From positions 16,504,360-16,568,359 of the forward strand of contig NC_050472.1 of assembly GCF_013373865.1 (NCBI RefSeq): 64,000 nucleotides of DNA. The letters are read 5' to 3'. Shown here piece by piece: positions 46,980-59,300 of the stretch (positions are counted from its first letter, which is position 1; each line of letters starts with the position of its first letter). The notes beneath the pieces are model-generated. The model did not search any database. It was given only the letters and a program-made list of their open reading frames with translations, and was not told where the DNA came from. The DNA is from Monomorium pharaonis. Taxonomy: Eukaryota; Arthropoda; Insecta; Hymenoptera; Formicidae. The position numbers and the translations under genes are program-made.

Positions 46980-47450
46980 GGGTGCGTTTGGGGAAACACT
47001 ATTAGCGCTACCAGCATCAGTCCATCTTCATTACTCATTAAAAGTGGAACAAGGATAAACTGATGCTGATAGTGCTAATAGCGTCTCCCCGAACCTTTGA
47101 GTATATATACTCAAGGAGGAGGAATGCCAGCACTGAAAGTGTGTCCAAGATCTGTGCGAGAGAGAAAGGTATATCATGATACCTGCTCTCTCTGCGCATG
47201 CGTCAAACGCTATATGTACAATGGCTGGCATTGTATGTTTTACACACACATATAATCCGTAAATAAGTACAAAAGTGCACAAGAAGTGTTGAAACTGCGG
47301 CGCAGATAATGATATTAACACATGCGCAGAGAAAGCGAGTATCATGATATACCTTTCTCTCTCGCACAGATCTTGGACACACTTTCGGTCTACATGAAAC
47401 CATAGCAATTCCTCCTCCATGTATATATACTCAAAGCCCCGAACGCACCC
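46980..47450. mobile_element. 471-bp element with GGGTGCGTTTGGGG ends
   Basis: GGGTGCGTTTGGGG at the left and, reversed, GGGTGCGTTCGGGG at the right, flanked by TAT on both sides (46977-46979, 47451-47453). Deleting it with one TAT restores the end of the outer MITE. TGAGTATATATAC and TCCAAGATCTGTGCGAGAGA occur inverted in the arms. Frames at 47031-47420 are arm translations, not genes. Confidence 0.85.
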
Positions 47451-47512
47451 TATGAATACCGACTTATGATTTCAGCAGCACGCGTAAAAAGGCACCTTAA
47501 AAAACAAACCTA

Positions 47513-47633
47513 TGGTCTGTTCTTTCTAACTGCACTGTTGCACGGGTGCAATAAGTTAGAATGAGAAAAAATATACTTGTCTTACTTTAACTTATTGCAC
47601 CAGTACAACAGTGCAGCTAGAAAGAACAGACCA
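47513..47633. mobile_element. 121-bp hairpin MITE, copy 2
   Basis: Same family as 30006-30126; flanked by CTA on both sides (47510-47512, 47634-47636). It lies about 230 bp upstream of the CHMP4 start codon. Confidence 0.9.
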
Positions 47634-47862
47634 CTAGTGTCTTCTCGAACGTACCCCTTGTGTTAGAACATGCAACTCGAACAAACCTCTTGTGCAATCT
47701 GCATAGACGTGCATAGATGTTGAGTCAAACTTGAAAGAAATATGGTGGTGATGATCTCATAACAACGGGTGAACTCGATTTTGATCTTAAAGTTAATGCA
47801 CTAGTATTCATCATCAAGAGTAATTTTTAATTATCCAAAAAATTTTTAATATTCGCGACGCA

Positions 47863-50800
47863 ATGAGTTTCTTCAGTAAGGTGTTTGGTGGCAAAAAGGA
47901 GCTGGCCGCTCCGTCGACAGCCGAGGCGATTCAGAAATTACGCGAGACAGAGGATATGTTACTAAAAAAGCAGGAGTTTCTGGAGACTAAAATAGAAAAT
48001 GAAATGTCGATAGCGAGGAAGAATGCATCAAAGAACAAGCGAGGTATAATCTTTACACGCTCTACAATCTTTGTATATTCTGTTAATCTAACATTTATCA
48101 TTCGATTGCATTTCAACTGTAATACATTTCCATTGTTGATTTGTTAGCTTGCTTGTTTCTAGATTTGGTTGGCCATTAACTTATGCCATATTCATAGTCA
48201 TTTTGCATATTCAAGGTCTTCTTAAATTTATCTTTGAATGTCTTTTAGCTGATAAAATGATTTAGAGAGCATCTGAAGATAAACTTAAGGGCAGGGACCC
48301 AGACTAAATCGGAACTGGAATCAGTCGGTTCTTGTTTCTTTTTTTTGTGGTGCCATGACTTAAAGCATGATCTACAATACACGGAGTAAGCATACAGTAA
48401 GGCCTGGTCTACAATAGCTAGAGTAAGCATGGAGTAAAAAGTAAGACTAGGGGTAAGAGGGTTAATCCAGTGTAAGAAAGCTGGCATAAGGGCATAAGCA
48501 AACTAAATTATTTTTATTTTGTCTTACTTTTACTCCTGCTTTTCTTAACACTCGGTTAATCACAGCGCAGAAGGAAATTACCTTATTCCTTTGTACTCCT
48601 TGCTTACTTCATGTATTATACACCAGGCTTAAAGCAAGGTCTACAATACATGGATTAAGCATGGAGTAAGGCGTAAGAGTAGGTTTAAGCAGGTGTAAGA
48701 ATGTCACTTTTGGCGTAAGAGAGCTGGCGTAACGGCATAAGCAAAATAAATTTATTTTATTTCCTACTCTTACTCTTACGCTCACGCTTACACTGTTACG
48801 TTCAGCCAAGAGCTCAGAGCAGTTTGTTTCCTATCCTTGACATTGCTAATTGGCCGTATTTCTAATTTTATCGCTTATTTTATCGTTTTAGACAAGACTG
48901 ATGTAAGCAGACAAAATTGTTACTTCTATTCTTATGCCTTACTCTATGCTTACTCCGTGTATTGTAGACCTCACTTAAGGAGTAAGAGTAGGAGTAACAA
49001 TTTGCCATATAATTTTCTACAATTTTATGAAACTAACAGGATTGTTTGCACAGTTTGTAGCTATTTCTGTGCTTTAATTGGCCGAGCGTAAGCATAAAAG
49101 ATGGAGTAAGAGTAAGAAATAAAATTAATTTATTTCGCTTATGCCCTTACATTTACTGTTACTTCTTACTCCACATTACTCCACGTATTGTAGCTTTAAG
49201 CGTGGTCTACAATACATGGAGTAAGAAGTAAGAATAGGTTTAAGCAGGCGGAAGAACGTCACTTCCGGCGTAAGAAAGCTGGCGTAACAGCGTAGGTGAA
49301 ATAAATTAATTTTATTTCTTACTCTTACTCTAACTCTTACGCTTATGCTGTTACGCTCAGCCAATCAGAGCAATTTATTTCCTATCCTTGACATTGCTAA
49401 TTGACCATATTTCTACGCTTACTTTTTCGTTCTAGACAAGACTGTTGTAAGCATTTTATGGCAAAGTCGTCACTCTTACACTTACGCCTTATTCTATGCT
49501 TACTCCATGTATTGTAGACCACACTTTATGGGGACATTTTAACTTAACCTTTGTTTCCTCTACACTCCTAATTATTTAAATTATTATTAAATATTATTAT
49601 TAAATACTATTAATTGCTATGATTATTTATTAAGTGATATTAAAATTAAGAACAGGAACTGTAACCAAAAAGAATTGTAATTTAAATGGTTTTTGGTTTT
49701 CTTTATTTTTTAAGAAATTGAAACCATTACATTGAAATTGAACCCATACAATTTCCAAATATTTTATTAAACCATAATTGAAGCCAAATCATAATTTTAT
49801 TTTAGTCTGGGTCCCTACTTAAGGAGACCTTGAATGTGAGGTCTGACTAAAATGGATATTATTCAACTAAAGATTGCTGTTTTGGCCAGTATAATATAGT
49901 CAGTATAATGAATACACATTGCATTAGCAACTATCAAAAGTTTTTACAACAAATTGATGTCCAATTCTATTTGCATCACACGTGCAATTATTGAATTATG
50001 ATTTATATTATATCTATTATAGACAAAATGTTTAAGTTGAGGATTTTTTCTCTTAAATTTGGATTTTGTTATTCTTTTAAGAGGATAAAGAATTTAATTT
50101 TTATGGCAGAAAAATATAGATTTTTAATAGTATTTGTTAGTAATTTGATTGATTTAAAGCAAATAATAATTCAATATTTATGAATTCTTAATAATTCTTT
50201 ATACTTTGTATTTATGACCTAACAATACTTACAGATTTGTATTTCAATTACTTATTTATACATAAAGTAAAGAAACATAATGTTTTGTGACATAACTATC
50301 ATGATATTTGTTAATTGCTTATAGTATCACAGATATATCACAGATTATCATGGCACTGTCTTGCGCTAAGTGAAAGCGCAGCACGAGACAGACTGTGTAT
50401 ATTTACTAGAATACGCGACTTGTGAGCACCTGAGATTATCAGATCTCAATAATAGCCGAACTGATTGAGTTTTAACTAGGCTTAATTGAAAGTTTGAATT
50501 TGATTTGTATAAGAAAATTTTTGTCATTTTTTTGCTACATGTCCTACGAGTACAGGTATTGCAATGCAAAGTCAGAAATCAAAAAATTTTACTTAAGATA
50601 CGTCGTTCTATGTCAAGTTCATATTAGCTCATAGCTAGTTGGCGGTCGTATGATCTGTTTTTTGGTGCATATCTCGTGAACAGTTGGAGATACGAACTTG
50701 GGATAAGCACTAGTATCATTGGAACACTTCAGAGAGTTAATGCGTATTGATAACTAATTTAAAAAAATTAATGAAACCTTGAAACTGCATATCTAGAGAT

Positions 50801-51677
50801 GCGAACTTGGGATAAGCACTAGTATTATCGGAAGTCTTTAGATTAATTGATTAATTAAATTTTAAAGCATGCATATCTCAAAAACTGTTGAAGATGCGAG
50901 CTTGGGATAAGTACTAGTATTCTCGGCAGAGTTCAGAGAATCAATGCATATTTAAAATTATCTGTAATTATATAACATTTATTTAATACTATATTTTCAC
51001 TTTAACATGTTTCGAATGTATAAAACTTTTTCATGTAAGGTTTTTTTCATGTAATAATAAATTAATAATTTTAAATAAAAATTAATTTAACGTTTTAGAA
51101 ATTCACATATAAAAATTTGTTTTTTAATCTAAATATTACATTGTTTATACAGATTTTTAACAATGTACATTGTTATTAATTTAATTAAAAATGTATTGAA
51201 TTTAAAGATACTGATGTTTCTTGATGATCTGAATAATTTAAATTAAAAATAACCTTTGAATAAAAGTTAATTTAATCTTGAATATTGTTTGTAGAGATTT
51301 TTATGAGAATGTGATCTGGTATTGATGATGAAACTGATGGATGAAATGCTATATGTGTTAGAGGAGTTATGATTATGATCGCATTATTTTTAAAAATACT
51401 TATTTTTGTTAATTACGTTTGTTTTAAGCAGTTATATTATTAAATTTATTTATTAAGTGTTTGTTGAAATTGAATAATTAGCATTAAATATAATTTTAAA
51501 TAAAACTTAAATGGACATTAGAAATATGCAAAGAAAAATATGTATAGAATACTGCATTGTTTATACATGTTGTAGTAAGTTAATCATAGTTTCGTGGATT
51601 AAATAAGATACTTAACACCACAAAATATGATATCCGAACAGAATTAATTTTCTTTAAAAAAAGGTAAAAGACGCCGT

Positions 51678-51729
<52 letters not shown>

Positions 51730-51810
51730 GTTTTTAAGGAAAATGCTATTATGTTACATAAATCCATAAAAATGATACTTGAATTTATGTAACATAATAG
51801 CACTTTCCTT

Positions 51811-51879
<69 letters not shown>

Positions 51880-54800
51880 GCGCCTTTTTTTACCCTTTTT
51901 ATAAAAAAAGTAATATATATAAACATCAAAATGACAATTTAAACTGAAGGAGGGATGCTGGAGACATCAGTTTTACTGACAAACGGACAATAATTTTTAT
52001 AACCCAAAATCCATTTACTTTTTTTTGAAAATTTAAAAATTATTTTTTATAATTAAAGCATACGCTTATTACCAGTCTAGATTATAGAGAAAACTTTATA
52101 TTATATTGAAAACAAGAAGAGTTATTAATTTGTGGTATTTTTAATTGAGTATGGTGTCTGGAGCTGTTACGTCATAACAATATTTGCTTGATATAAAAGA
52201 TTCTCCGTTTTTTTCCTGCTTGTCTGACATTTAGATTTTTAAGTTTAAACTATTATTTTGGTATCATATATCTATGTCGAGTTTAAAAACACTAGATAAA
52301 TTTTTTTTAAGTGTAATGTTTTAAATGTGTAAAAATCATTTATTTGCGTAAAATAAAAAATTTTAATAAAAAAATCAATTTGAGTTAAAAACAATGATAG
52401 ATCTCTTTATTTTGACATGTAAAATAGTTAAATAAAAAAAACTGACGTCTGACATTTCCCGAGGTTTATTTGTGAGATATACTACTTTATTAAGTATTAG
52501 GTTGATGCAACAGTTTTTGCCAATTTTTGCAATTAAAAAATCTATAAAAAAATATAATATAAATTTATAAATTATTAAAAAATCTATTTGATATAAATTA
52601 ATTAAAGTATTTTCCATCGTTTTTTACAACTTTTTCTTATTTTTCCGGCAATATGTGAATACCATGTTGAAAAACGTGCTGCGTTGATTTAAACAAATGA
52701 TAACACAGGCACACAAAAAAAGTGGTTGGTCCGGCGGACCAGACTACTCAATCCTTATGCATTTTGACTCGCTGAATCCGAATCCAAGGTCAAAATTGCA
52801 TAGTTAGCTGACATTTCCTAACCTAAAAAAAAATTTTTTTTTAAATGTTGGTCTGGTGAACCAGATTAGTCTATCCTTATGTATTTTGACCCTCTAAATC
52901 TAAATTCAAAGTTATAATTGCTGAATTGACTTATTTTTTTCTAACCTTAAAAAAAATTTTTTTAATGTTGATTCGGCAGACCAGACTATTTTTATGTATT
53001 TTTACTCGCTGAATCGAAATTCAAGGTCAGATTTGCTGAATTGGCTTATTTTTTCTTAACCTCAAAAAAACACCTTGTAAAAGCAGTTTAGGTCACAAAT
53101 ATATAATCCAGAGGTATGGGACGAGGGGGGTATTGAATGGTTCAGGGAGAAGATAGAAAAAAAGCTGAGAGGAGTGAGAGAACGGGTGCTAAATGAGGAG
53201 TGGGATAGGATGGTGAGTGGAATAGTAGGGACGATGAGTAAGATAGAGTAAAAGGAAAGAAGATTAGTAAAAGCTGGTGGGATGAGGAATGTAGGATAAT
53301 GAAGAAACAGGTGACTTAAGGGGATGGAGAGGGGGAAAAGGAGAGAAGAGGAACTTTAGTGAGAAGACAAGGGAGTATAAAGAGTTGTGTGAAAAAAAGG
53401 GTGAGGAGAATAAGAAGTGGGCCAAAATATGCTGAAGAGGCTAGGACAGAGAGTGAAGTTTGGGAGATAGTAAATAGAGATAGGAAGAGAAAAAGCAAGG
53501 TGGAGGAGGGGATAGAGATGGAAAAATGGAAAGAGTATTTTATGTGTTTACTAGAGGGGGGGGGGGTAGGGAAAAGAATGATAAGAGGGGAAGGGTAGGG
53601 TAAGCGTGAAAGGAGGTAAAAATTGTTTTGTTTTTAAGGTGTGTTTTTACCCTTTAAACATGAAATTCCGCACGTAAAAAAAATACGTGTCTTTTAGATT
53701 TTTATGTTTAATAACATTTTATGGAAATCAAATCGGCGTTGGACGCTCGTGATACTTTCCATGTAAGATTCAACTAAGACCGTAAGTCCATTTAATAAAA
53801 AACACTTTCTAGTTTAGAAATTCTATGATTATATTTGGTCATAAAATGCGATCAATTTTTACTTCACATAGAATGCGATTATTTTTTTGCTCCGAAACAT
53901 CTTTATTCTGCAAATGAAGCAAAAATTGTTGAAATAGTAACATTTCTAGCAGTAATTTTTAATAAAGGATTTATACCAAGTCTGAAAGTTATGAACGTGA
54001 TGAGCGTGACTATTAGTCAGAAGCGGAGATGTACGCGAACCTGCGAAACGCAACTCGTATTATTCGTTTAGAGCGGCTTTGCTAAGAATGAAAGAATACA
54101 TTGTAGGGAAGAAAAAACAGCTCTGGTAGACTTTTATGAGCAGAAGGAAGATTTCTTGTATGGCCCTGGACTAGCTAATAAATCGTGAGTAAATTTATCT
54201 TTATGTATTCAGTACAAAAAACTTTAAACGCGTTTTTCTCAAAACTATGTTTTTCAAATTGATTTGCACGATATCTGCATAATTATTTGACAAATTGAGC
54301 TTTTGCAAACATCTGTGGCATATGTATGGCTATTGTTCCTACCTCAATCAAATCAAAATAGTTTTTTAATATTTTTTACAGCCTTTTAATTGTGAGAAAA
54401 TAGCAAAAATTATAACTTAATTTTCAAAGTAAATAAAAAAAATTTTTTTATTCTGCTACTTGTTATAGTCAAACTTATACTAATTAAGAATTTTGGGGGA
54501 TTTTTTGTTTCAGATGAGCAGAACAACCGAAATCATGGGAATAATGAACCAATGTTTTTAAAATGTTACTTAATATTGTAGCACAGCGTTTATAATATTT
54601 TTTATTAAAAAATTTTGAAACATTTTAAATGTGTATAAATATGTAACAAACAACTCCATCCCAAAAATCTTTATATTTTCTTTTAAAAAAATTTGCAAAA
54701 ATAGTCTAAAAATGTGGTTTCTATACTAGAATATCCATTTAATAAAATTTTATAATTTAAGGTGTAAGACTGTTCTATGCATATTTTAATTCAATTTTTT

Positions 54801-57800
54801 TTATCTAAAACTTTATCTGAACTCTCTTTATGAATTAATTGTTATATTTGTATTTTTATTTTTTGTTTTCCTTGGTGTATACTCATTAAACTTAATTTCT
54901 ATATTTAACGGTACTTTGTCATTTTACAAAATTAGTATTTGAAATATATATATCAAGAAGTAAGATTATACTAAAATGCAACTTATTTTAAAGCAAATTA
55001 TTTTTTATAATTTGAACTAAATTTTTTATATAATTTAGTATTTTTAAATGACAAACTCTATGTTTTTACTCACTATTAATGTAAAATTATTGAAGATGTT
55101 GGAAAATATGAATAAAAAGTCACAGTTAATTTCATTTTCTTAAATTGGCGAATGTTGTTAAATGGAATTTATTGTTTGAACGATTTTGATTTATTATTAC
55201 AAAGCAGTTTATGTTGCTCAATTTTTGTATCAATTTGCCATTATATTTATATTATGTATAATATTTAATAGATTTTATTGTTTTTTTTTTGTTAAAGAAT
55301 ATGATAGCAGGTAAATGATAAAGAAATCAAACAGAATTTGCTTTTGTAGTTATTTTATCATCATTATTTTGGCATCACAGCTTTTGATGAATTTTAGTCT
55401 TATCTAAAACACTTTTCATTCTTATCTAATACTCCACGTCTTATTTCAAACACATGCAAATTACTTTCAACGCTATCTAAAAATTTTGCTTTTGGCTTTT
55501 CTCGTTGATATGTTGTAATTACGATGTTCTCGCGAACGGTTGAGTGTTGCGATTGTCCTTTTACCCAGTCACACTTGATATGATAATATATCGATAGAAT
55601 AAGTTCTATCAAAATTGATTATTATTACACTGTAGGGTCTCCTTATAAGACGCTCTACTTTTACGTGTCTTAATACAGCTCAAGATTATATCTTTGGTTC
55701 TGTCTTTTGTAGCTGTAATATACATTTTATTTGTAAATAGTCATGAAATGATAGGTTTTATGTAAATAATCTTAATTTTTATTACTAAAATTATGTCAAC
55801 GGAATAGAATGCGAGAACACAAGTACAGACGCAATTAATACCAACCTATCTATTGTAATATTCGAATCTGTTAACAAACTCAACATATCACTAACATTTT
55901 ATTTATTAGTTATTATTTGAGTCGTGTATCTTTTTTAGCTGCCATCCAGGCGTTGAAAAGAAAGAGACGATATGATAAACAATTACAGCAAATTGATGGT
56001 ACATTGTCTACAATTGAAATGCAAAGAGAAGCGTTAGAAAGTGCAAATACAAACACTGCTGTTCTTACTACCATGAAAGGTGCTGCGGACGCGATGAAAG
56101 CTGCGCATCAACATATGTAAGATTTTTACTAATTTTTATTTTTATTAATAATTAGCTATATACAGGATGATCCGAAACAACCTTTTGTCCTTAAAATGTA
56201 TTTCTGGCTTAATTTTGAGACGATTTTTCTTTCTCTAAAATTTTATCTGAAGCTTAGTTTTTGAATTGTTAAAAGAAATAGTTATCGTATTACGAGTTTG
56301 GTACAAAAGGTAGGCAAGGACGCAACTCACTGTCAGACGCGATCGCTTACGTGGAGCGCTTGGTATGATCAATTTACGTTTTTTTGCGGTTTCTTGTTTA
56401 TTATTTAGATATTCTTTATTAACTTTAGAACACGTACAGGGGTCCCTGGGACCCCAGAGCGATTTCTTTTTTTTTTGCTGCTTCGTCCACAGCGCCGCCC
56501 GAGACTCCGGACTGGGTGGGGGGGGGGGGGGAGAGATGTTATACTATAACCTTGAACTGTTGCCGGCGTTAGTTGTCCTTCGGCAACGAAAACAAATATA
56601 AACTTTTGCTTGAGGTTTTAATGACCCCAAAGCGTGATAACGCTACTTTTTTAACAAATTAAAAATTACAACTTTGCAGTTAAGTAGATTATCTTATAAG
56701 TATTATCATTATTGTTGAGAATTATAAAATTTTATGTATTAATATATTGATATATATATATGTATATGTATATTTATATATATATATGTATATGTATATT
56801 TATATGCTCAAAGAACTCTTATAATAGCAAATCGGTCGAAGTTTGTAAAATGTGGAAAAAGCACATCGCTTTTGTTTTGATAAAGTATTATCGCGATTAA
56901 CATAATTTGGACGTTTAATTGTTAAGCAATTAAATATTTTATCAGCGAAGACGATATAGACAGTTACGTATAACGCCCGAATTATGTTAATCGCGATAAT
57001 ACTTTACCAAAACGAAAGTAATGTGGTTTTTGCACAAGAGAAGACCATAAAACAATAATTTATTGCTTAAAATGTCTACGTACTATGTGTACTAATCATG
57101 TTGCAAAAGTTTGTTTATAATGTTCCGCTGATTTGTCTTAATATTTTCTTAAATTTTGATTAATTAATAAATGTATTTTTTATGTATTTATGTGTATATA
57201 CTTTTATTTTGTCTTCTATTTAATTATATGATTATTTGAAAAACAACATGCGTAGCAAAGAAAACCTATTTGAAAATCGGTGATTTTTAATAGGCAAAAT
57301 AATTATATTTTTTGAAAAAACGCGTCACGTTTTTTTTTTTCTGAAAATTTGAATTTTTTCCTTTAAGAAACGGTACTTTAAAGTTGTCTAAAAGTCATAT
57401 TTTCATTTTTTTTAAATCGTGAAAAAACAATTTTTTCTAATTTTGTCACACTCTTCCTCATATTTTTGTTTATAATTTTTTTTTCAATTTTTTAAAACGC
57501 TTTTTTATGTAGATATTCTAAAAGAGATTTTTCTAAAAGAGATCTCTACTAGAGATTTTCACGAATAAAATTAGACTTTGAACGTTTAAATCCGTTTAAT
57601 TTTCAGGAAATCACACCTGTTTATGGGGTCTCTAGGATCCCAGAGCGGGTTTATGAAAGTTTCTTTACATGCATGTTCTAGGGTTAAATACAAAGAGATT
57701 TGTTTGAAACGTTCCGTTTAACTCTTTATATTTCATGCTTTTCTATACTGCAAAGTGTGGTGCAGAGAACGTGTGGGCGGGGGAGGGGCTCCGCCTGCAC

Positions 57801-58625
57801 TCCCTTCTCGTATTTTTTTCTAACCTAACTCAAACATTTTTAATTTGCTATTTGGCCACAATTTAAATTCAAAGTCGCAAATCCTTGTGATACAGTACAG
57901 GCATGGACGTCGTTTCGCTCTGTAAGCAGGGAGGGGGGGATGGATCTCGCTACGCGTGGAAAGTTGCAAAACCATGTGATGTACTTCTATACTGAATAAT
58001 TATGTTGTATTTTTTTGTTAATAACTTTACGAATTACGAGCGACGGTTAAAATCTTTCGAAGGTCACTCAGGAAGTGACCTTGATAACATGTCAAGGTCA
58101 AGGTCATTGGAGCTGCCTCCCCTAAACTGAATAATTACCCAATTTTTTAATGAAATCTTGATTAAATTACTGATCGAACTGTTCTAAAATATATATAAAT
58201 TTAAACAAAATGGCATCAACATTGTATAACGATATTATTAAAGCTTTTTTTTTTAATGTGAAAATATTCAAGTGTTTGAAATATGCCTGAGTCATATATA
58301 TGTTGAATGATTTATTCATTAAATAGTTTTATATTTATATTATAACTTAATTTTTATTTAAATATATTTTACAGGGATGTCGATAAAGTACATGATATGA
58401 TGGACGACATAGCAGAGCAACAAGATGTGGCGAGAGAAATTTCAGATGCCATATCTAATCCAGTGGCGTTCGGTCAAGATGCCGATGAAGACGAGTTAGA
58501 GAGAGAGTTAGAGGAACTTCAGCAAGAGCAGCTCGACACAGAATTACTTGCCATTGATACAACAACGGACGAATTGCCAGCAGTACCAACTGCTGTTCCT
58601 GTTGCCCCAAGCAAAACTCGTACAA
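47863..58625 (+). CDS. shrb: CHMP4 / Shrub (Snf7, Vps32), ESCRT-III core subunit; last exon not found
   Basis: Exons 47863-48043, 55939-56116 and 58375-58625 join in phase (610 nt, 203 codons plus one base). Exon 1: MSFFSKVFGGKKELAAPSTA, KLRETEDMLLKKQEFLE. Exon 2: AAIQALKRKRRYDKQLQQID, TAVLTTMKGAADAMKAAHQH. Exon 3: VHDMMDDIAEQQDVAREISD and an acidic ELERELEELQQEQLDTE stretch (helix 5). CHMP4 polymers drive membrane scission at endosomes, the midbody and the nuclear envelope. Family length is about 220-230, so some 20 residues with the C-terminal Alix/Bro1-binding helix are missing. Exon 3 ends at ACAA|GTAACT; reading on gives an unrelated tail. I searched to 64000 for the last exon without success; it may lie beyond. 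Intron 1 is 7.9 kb and intron 2 2.3 kb, both full of repeats. Confidence 0.93.
48380..49535. mobile_element. Cluster of related MITEs in CHMP4 intron 1
   Basis: At least three head-to-tail inverted-repeat copies with ends GGTCTACAATACATGGAGTA: about 48405-48631, 48640-48970 and 49203-49525, plus a partial arm set near 48970-49200. Arms repeat GGAGTAAGNGTAAGAGTAGG; the centres share CCTATCCTTGACATTGCTAA and GACAAGACTG. Short frames over this block are arm translations. Confidence 0.8.
49540..50685. other. CHMP4 intron 1, AT-rich
   Basis: No gene seen. A less AT-rich segment at about 50345-50470 (GCGCTAAGTGAAAGCGC) is of unknown nature. Confidence 0.4.
50655..50940. repeat. Tandem repeat, three units of about 100 bp
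   Basis: Each unit has CATATCTC, then GAGATACGAACTTGGGATAA and GCACTAGTATTATCGGA (at about 50688, 50798 and 50890), separated by diverged AT-rich spacers. Confidence 0.75.
50945..51650. other. CHMP4 intron 1, AT-rich
   Basis: Nothing recognised. Confidence 0.4.
51654..51912. mobile_element. Hairpin with (TG)n and (CA)n arms
   Basis: A TG run (about 51676-51731) and a CA run (about 51813-51876) flank inverted unique arms (TTTAAGGAAAATGCTATTAT and ATAATAGCACTTTCCTTAAA); outside them AAAAAGGTAAAAGACGCC pairs with GGCGCCTTTTTTTACC. The whole 260 bp can fold into one hairpin. Confidence 0.85.
51915..52700. other. CHMP4 intron 1, AT-rich
   Basis: No gene seen; the 80-codon minus-strand frame at 52375-52617 has no motif. 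Confidence 0.35.
52715..53085. repeat. Tandem repeat, three units of about 125 bp
   Basis: Units share GTTGGTCYGGYGRACCAGA, ATCCTTATGYATTTTGAC, CTGAATCCGAATCCAAGGTC and TCCTAACCTAAAAAAAA at about 52723, 52850 and 52968. Each ends in an A/T tract. Confidence 0.85.
53105..53600 (+). pseudogene. Non-LTR retrotransposon (LINE) fragment
   Basis: A purine-rich stretch with broken plus-strand frames: WDEGGIEWFREKIEKKLRGV at the start, then a basic K/R/E-rich coiled region (YKELCEKKGEENKKWA), and EARTESEVWEIVNRDRKRKS to EKWKEYFMCLLEGGG in the frame 53359-53598. This matches the linker between endonuclease and reverse transcriptase in arthropod jockey/R1-type LINEs. Stops and frameshifts occur, neither catalytic domain is present, and a G-run marks the 3' break. 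It is inserted in CHMP4 intron 1. Confidence 0.65.
54060..54186 (+). other. Possible exon remnant
   Basis: The plus strand reads NERIHCREEKTALVDFYEQK and EDFLYGPGLANKS up to TC|GTGAGT, a strong donor. It looks coding and faintly resembles the start of MADF-type domains in mobile-element proteins. No neighbouring exon was found. Confidence 0.25.
54190..55930. other. CHMP4 intron 1, AT-rich
   Basis: No gene or repeat recognised. Confidence 0.4.
56423..57683. mobile_element. piggyBac-like non-autonomous element in CHMP4 intron 2
   Basis: Ends CTTTAGAACACGTACAGGGG and, reversed, CCCTAGAACATGCATGTAAA, flanked by TTAA (56419-56422, 57684-57687). Palindromes GGGGTCCCTGGGACCCC (left) and GGGGTCTCTAGGATCCC (right), each followed by AGAGCG, lie near the ends. 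A hairpin at about 56850-57040 (AAGTATTATCGCGATTAACA and inverse) and a G-run at about 56517-56531 are inside. No transposase. Confidence 0.7.
57700..58370. other. CHMP4 intron 2, mixed composition
   Basis: Includes two short GC-rich stretches (about 57770-57810, 57910-57960) of unknown nature; no ORF. Confidence 0.35.
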
Positions 58626-58629
58626 GTAA

Positions 58630-59300
58630 CTATTATTTTTATGATATTGTTACGTCGAGACGCTTTCTGTCATTCTCACACACGTACTCACTCGTGGAAA
58701 GAAAGCTAAGCAAGACTTCGTCTGAACACCAACTTTATTTAAAAGAACGGAAACATATTTATAAAGCGTCTTCCACAGCAAAAGTCCGGCACAGAACTGT
58801 CAATTTTATGTATTAACAAATTTTTGTTGTTATGGAATTTTTTCAGTACAATAATATAAATTTTTTACTTGTCACTGTGAGACATTTTTCATAGATGAAA
58901 AACTCGCTACGTATATAGTATATCGATATTGAATTAACATTTCGTTGAATTACAGTGTTGCACTGTTGATTTAATTTTATAATTTTAATATTATAAATTT
59001 AATTTTATAAATTTAATTTTATAAATTTAATTTTATTGCAAAACGTAAATTTAATGTTAAAAGGTCATTGAAGAAATTTCTGATATTTATTGAAATAATA
59101 TCGCAATAGTAAGCGCACAAGAAAAAGTATGTATACATAGCGTACAAATGTAATTATTTGATTCAATTTTTAATCTGTCTGTATATTACTTCAGACGTAT
59201 GGTTGACCTAAGCTACTATCATCCATAGATTCAATTTATTAACAGTTACAGTCGCAATTTATCTCCTATGATAAAAGTCACTGATATCATACCACTGGTA
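58630..59300. other. DNA after CHMP4 exon 3
   Basis: Presumed intron. It contains three or four copies of ATAAATTTAATTTT at 58990-59035. Confidence 0.4.

Larger units (their letters stand above)
44808..47461. mobile_element. Outer MITE of a multi-level nest
   Basis: Left end CGGTATTCATAGTCGGATCT; right end, after removal of the insertion at 46980-47450, reads the inverse (CGTCTACTATGAATACCG). The core (AAGATGCCATCAACCAATCA, about 46894) matches the intact copy at 39964-40095 in arrangement. It now holds the insertions listed separately. Confidence 0.7.

Noticed and set aside
47031..47420. 129-codon minus-strand protein
   Set aside because: The frame crosses both inverted arms of the 471-bp element and repeats the same peptide from each arm.
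51654..51929. 91-codon minus-strand frame with Cys-Val and His-Thr runs
   Set aside because: Translation of the TG and CA microsatellites.
53554..56531. G-runs at about 53554 and 56517 as paired G-quadruplex elements
   Set aside because: Each is a single homopolymer run inside an unrelated decayed element; no repeated G-tract spacing is seen.
58626..58816. Continuation of CHMP4 exon 3 to a stop at 58816
   Set aside because: The sequence after the GT at 58626 is unlike any CHMP4 C terminus; it is best read as intron.
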